DNA of 64,000 bases from Magnolia sinica (taxonomy: Eukaryota; Streptophyta; Magnoliopsida; Magnoliales; Magnoliaceae): contig NC_080582.1 of the NCBI RefSeq assembly GCF_029962835.1, forward strand, positions 26,048,032 through 26,112,031, given 5' to 3'. Both the position numbers and the translations under genes were made by a program. A model generated the notes under the pieces. The model was given only the letters and a program-made list of their open reading frames with translations, had not been told where the DNA came from and did no database searches. Position 1 is the stretch's first letter. Each line of letters begins with the position of its first letter. This document shows positions 61,377-64,000 of the stretch, piece after piece.

Positions 61377-61444
61377 TTGAAATTAACTACAAACTGAATA
61401 AAATGGATTTTCGACCATCGACCCGATGGAATCTTGGAAAATAA
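61377..61444 (+). repeat. About 70-bp direct repeat with 62767-62840
   Basis: 'gtgattgaaatt..c.acaaactgaa' through 'ttttcgaccatcgacccgat' and 'ggaatcttggaaaataa' is present at both places with few differences. The second copy is next to the inner edge of the right arm. Confidence 0.8.
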
Positions 61445-61704
61445 GTGGGACAAACTGAATTATGAGCGGGGCAAGCATGAAAAAGAGCGGGGCAAGCATG
61501 AAAAAGTGCGGGGCAAACATGCAAAAGAGCGGGACAAGCATGAAAAAGAGGGGTGCAAACAAGAAAATGAGCGGGGCAAATATGAAAATGAACAGGGCAA
61601 ACATGAAAATGAGCGGGGTAAGCATGAAAATAAGCGGGGCAAGCATGAAAAAGAGCGGGGCAAACATGAAAATGAACGGGGCAAACATGAAAATGAGTGT
61701 GGTC
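61438..61704 (+). repeat. 21-bp minisatellite, block D
   Basis: About 12-13 units, 'gagcggggcaagcatgaaaa' type, same orientation as block A. All frames remain open, giving charged (KHEKERG) or hydrophobic heptads on opposite strands. Confidence 0.9.
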
Positions 61705-61762
61705 CATTTGAACATTGGATACATTTAGATTTATCGGCTCAAGCCATAAAATTATCTGTTAA

Positions 61763-62079
61763 GTTTGCCCCGCTGATTATCCAGTTTACCCCGTAGAATT
61801 TCATGTTTGCCCCGCCGATTTCCTAGTTTGCCCAGCTGATTTTCTAGTTTGCCTCGCTGATTTCTTAGTTTGCCCCACTGATATTCTAGTTTGCCCCGCT
61901 GATTTTCTAGTTTGCCCTGCTCAAATTCATGTTTGCCTCGCTGATTTTCTAGTTTCCCCAGCTAATTTCCTAGTTTGCCCCGCTGATTTTTTAGTTTGCC
62001 CCACTGATTTCCTAATTTGCCCTGCTGATTTTCTAGTTTGCCCCGCTGATTTTCTAATTTCCTCCGCTCAATTTCATGT
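61763..62079 (-). repeat. 21-bp minisatellite, block E
   Basis: About 15 units in inverse orientation. D and E form an imperfect inverted pair separated by about 60 bp, enough for a large hairpin in single strands. Confidence 0.9.
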
Positions 62080-62084
62080 ACAGC

Positions 62085-62760
62085 TGAAAGTTGGGCAAGT
62101 TCAACCCGACCGACCCATGACCGACCCGACATTAGGTTGGGCTGGGGCAGGATATATCGGGTCCGATCTCAAGCTTGGGCTATACAAACACCAACCCGAT
62201 AAAACTTAGGCTGGGCTTGGGTTGAGGTCTCAGGCTGCCCGACCCAACTCGAACCCGATTAATATATTAGTTACTTATAAATTATAATTGAGTGTGGATT
62301 GTTTATGTAGAAGGTACACTAGTGATGTCGGGTCTCATTTGTCCACGTCATTTCCAAGGACTCACGCTAATAAGATATGCCGGATTTCTCTCTCCAACAT
62401 AGATTGCGTGCTATGCTACATGACTTTTTAAAGGAGTAGTCCCATATTTTAGCTTTAAAAGAAAAAAATGAAGTTCTTTATGATGAATAATCACGTATAT
62501 AATTAATAAAATCATAGATACAAAAAAAAGTCCTATATTGAAATATAATAAACTAATGTAATAACGAAAATATTAGCACGTATATACCCGACCAACCCAA
62601 TCAACCCGTTGAGCCCTCTTGGGTTGGGCTTGGGTTAAGAATTCCCAACTCAAGATTGGGTTGGGTTGGGTCAAGATTTAGGTATAGGAAACTTGGGTTG
62701 GGTTAGGGTTGAGTACCAACCCGAACCAACCCACCCGACTTTCAACCCGAACCAACTCGA
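62085..62760. mobile_element. Possible hAT-like MITE rich in 'gggttgggtt'
   Basis: 'gctgaaagttgggcaagttcaacccgacc' at the left and an inverted 'ggttgaaagtcgggtgggttgg' at the right. Both flanks are 'aacccgac'-rich and the AT-rich core is non-coding. Ends and duplication not resolved. Confidence 0.45.
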
Positions 62761-62894
62761 CCGCGAAGTGATTGAAATTGACCACGAACTGAACGAAATC
62801 AGATTTTCGACCATCGACCCGATGGAATCTTGGAAAATAACTAGGTTGGTTGGTTAAATTAGCATCTCCTACCCCAAAATCATATATGGTAAGT

Positions 62895-63961
62895 TAAGTA
62901 AATCATTCTAGTTTAGGAGATATGCTTGTTAAATAAATAGACAAAGAAATGAATTAAAAGATAGAAAAATATTTTTATATACTTATATATACATATTTAC
63001 ATAATTATGTATTATAGAAAAATGTAAGGGGAAAAATGTTCTCCATGTAAAAAAAATAAAATAAAATAAAATAATAAAAATAAAAAAGAGAAAAAAGTGC
63101 ATAGCACTACAGTCATGGCTACGGTTATAATCCGTAGCGATAGGCCAAGCTCTGACCCGGTCGACCGGGTCCCAGCCCGGTCGACCCCAACTCGCTGGCT
63201 GCAAATTTTTCTTTTTTGTTCTCTGACCCGGTCGACCAGGTCCTAACCCGGTCGACCCCAACTCGCTGGCTTCGTTTTCATTTTTTTTCTTTTCTTTTCT
63301 TTTTCTATTGTAATCCCCATCGATTTTTGTGGGTCCCATTATGAGGTATGTGTTATATCCAAACCATCCATCTATTTGGCGAACTCGTATTAAGGCTTGA
63401 GGTGAAAAATAGGACAGATCTAGCTATCAAGTGGACCACACTGTAAAAGGCAGTGGGGAATTGAACGTCTACCATTGAAACCCTTTTAAGGGTTACAAAA
63501 GTTTTGGATCATTATGAAATTCGTTTTTCCTCTTCATCCAAGTCTTTGTGACCCTCTGAATGAACTTATACGGTGAGGATTTCTCACAAACTTCACAGTG
63601 GGCCCCAACTTAGATGGGGGGATTTCTAATGATTGATGCTCATTCAACACTGTTTCCTGTAATGTGGTACACTTAAGATTTGGATATACCTCATTTTTTG
63701 TCTCATACCATAAAATGATCCGGAAAAATATATGGACGGCATGGATGAAAAGCATACATCATGGTGGGGCCCATAGACCGCCGATGATCCGCCATTGGCG
63801 GGTGGCAAGCGGAGTACCCAGTCCGTTTCTGTGAAAAGGAGGGGTATTTTCATCCTGGAATTTGGTGGCCGTATGAGGAGGTCCAAGTGCGTATGTTAAG
63901 TTTGTATCTCTTCAAGAATATCCAATGGATAAAAGGTGGGATCGACAGTCGTAAATTTCTC
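62895..63961. repeat. Right terminal inverted repeat of the MULE
   Basis: Inverted copy of 56010-56964. It lacks the SINE but carries an additional foldback-MITE piece at about 63610-63840 (ends in gagtacccagtccgtttc, like the copy at 40872). Confidence 0.88.
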
Positions 63962-64000
63962 ATTGCGCCCTGGCCCCGCCCGAACGGGGGACGGATTGGC

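Larger units (their letters stand above)
56010..63961. mobile_element. Long-TIR Mutator-like element carrying a gene fragment (Pack-MULE-like)
   Basis: Seen: arms 56010-56964 and 62895-63961 are inverted copies of each other. The outermost bases GAGAAATTTACGACTGT are matched in inverse at the right end. Perfect 9-bp direct repeats ATTGCGCCC lie immediately outside (56001-56009 and 63962-63970). Known: 9-bp target duplications with long inverted repeats are Mutator hallmarks, and Pack-MULEs carry host gene fragments. The interior has no transposase. It holds the end of a BAHD acyltransferase gene (58683-59093), five blocks of a 21-bp minisatellite in both orientations and a possible hAT-like MITE. 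Arm divergence looks like roughly 10 percent, plus a SINE present only in the left arm and a MITE piece present only in the right. A non-autonomous element needing a transposase from elsewhere. Confidence 0.85.

Noticed and set aside
61383-61796. Overlapping ORFs with KHEKERG or hydrophobic heptads
   Set aside because: Same minisatellite; no start context, no domain, all frames open.
62085-62760. Interstitial telomere repeat from 'gggttgggtt' runs
   Set aside because: The motif is not TTTAGGG and sits in a TIR-like element with inverted ends.

Overview
This is plant nuclear DNA: AT-rich, mostly repeats, with one clear host gene. The foldback elements carry a 'gggcccacc...tgatgtatgtg...ccatcc' signature that I loosely associate with magnoliids (Magnolia, Liriodendron, Lauraceae). 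That lineage guess is inference only; a flowering plant with a large repeat-rich genome is secure.

Layout. 1-13.3 kb is stacked retroelement debris: two diverged copies of an LTR-like repeat (about 0.37-1.87 kb and 11.66-13.18 kb), an apparently 6.28-kb solo LTR between perfect TACCT repeats (2886-9163), and a second, Athila-like solo LTR (9818-11247). Two foldback MITEs follow at 13.57-14.47 kb. From 14553 to 36391 lies an old minus-strand Ty3/gypsy element of the Tat clade (715- and 745-bp LTRs, second RNase H, antisense ORF). A young plus-strand Athila element (23227-34940) sits inside its gag region. The young element is flanked by an 89-bp perfect duplication of Tat sequence instead of the usual 5 bp.

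37-41.4 kb holds a SINE, a Mutator-type MITE with a perfect 9-bp target duplication, two hAT-type MITEs and further foldback copies. The only intact gene is a single-exon CC-NBS-LRR immune receptor at 41779-44496 (905 aa), with a MITE ending about 370 bp before its start codon. 44.5-56 kb is mostly non-coding. It contains three exon-like minus-strand segments (55461-55533, 51434-51487, 49062-49178) that may be parts of one long-intron gene I cannot name.

56010-63961 is the most unusual object: an 8-kb element with roughly 1-kb terminal inverted repeats and a perfect 9-bp target duplication (ATTGCGCCC), so Mutator-like. It has no visible transposase. Inside are the C-terminal third of a BAHD acyltransferase gene and blocks of a 21-bp minisatellite in alternating orientation. 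It looks like a Pack-MULE-like element that has captured a gene fragment.

A short host sequence occurs twice (about 13.43 kb and 38.07 kb). Each copy acts as an unoccupied site for insertions in the other, which independently supports several element boundaries. All comparisons were made by eye; percentages and ages are approximate.
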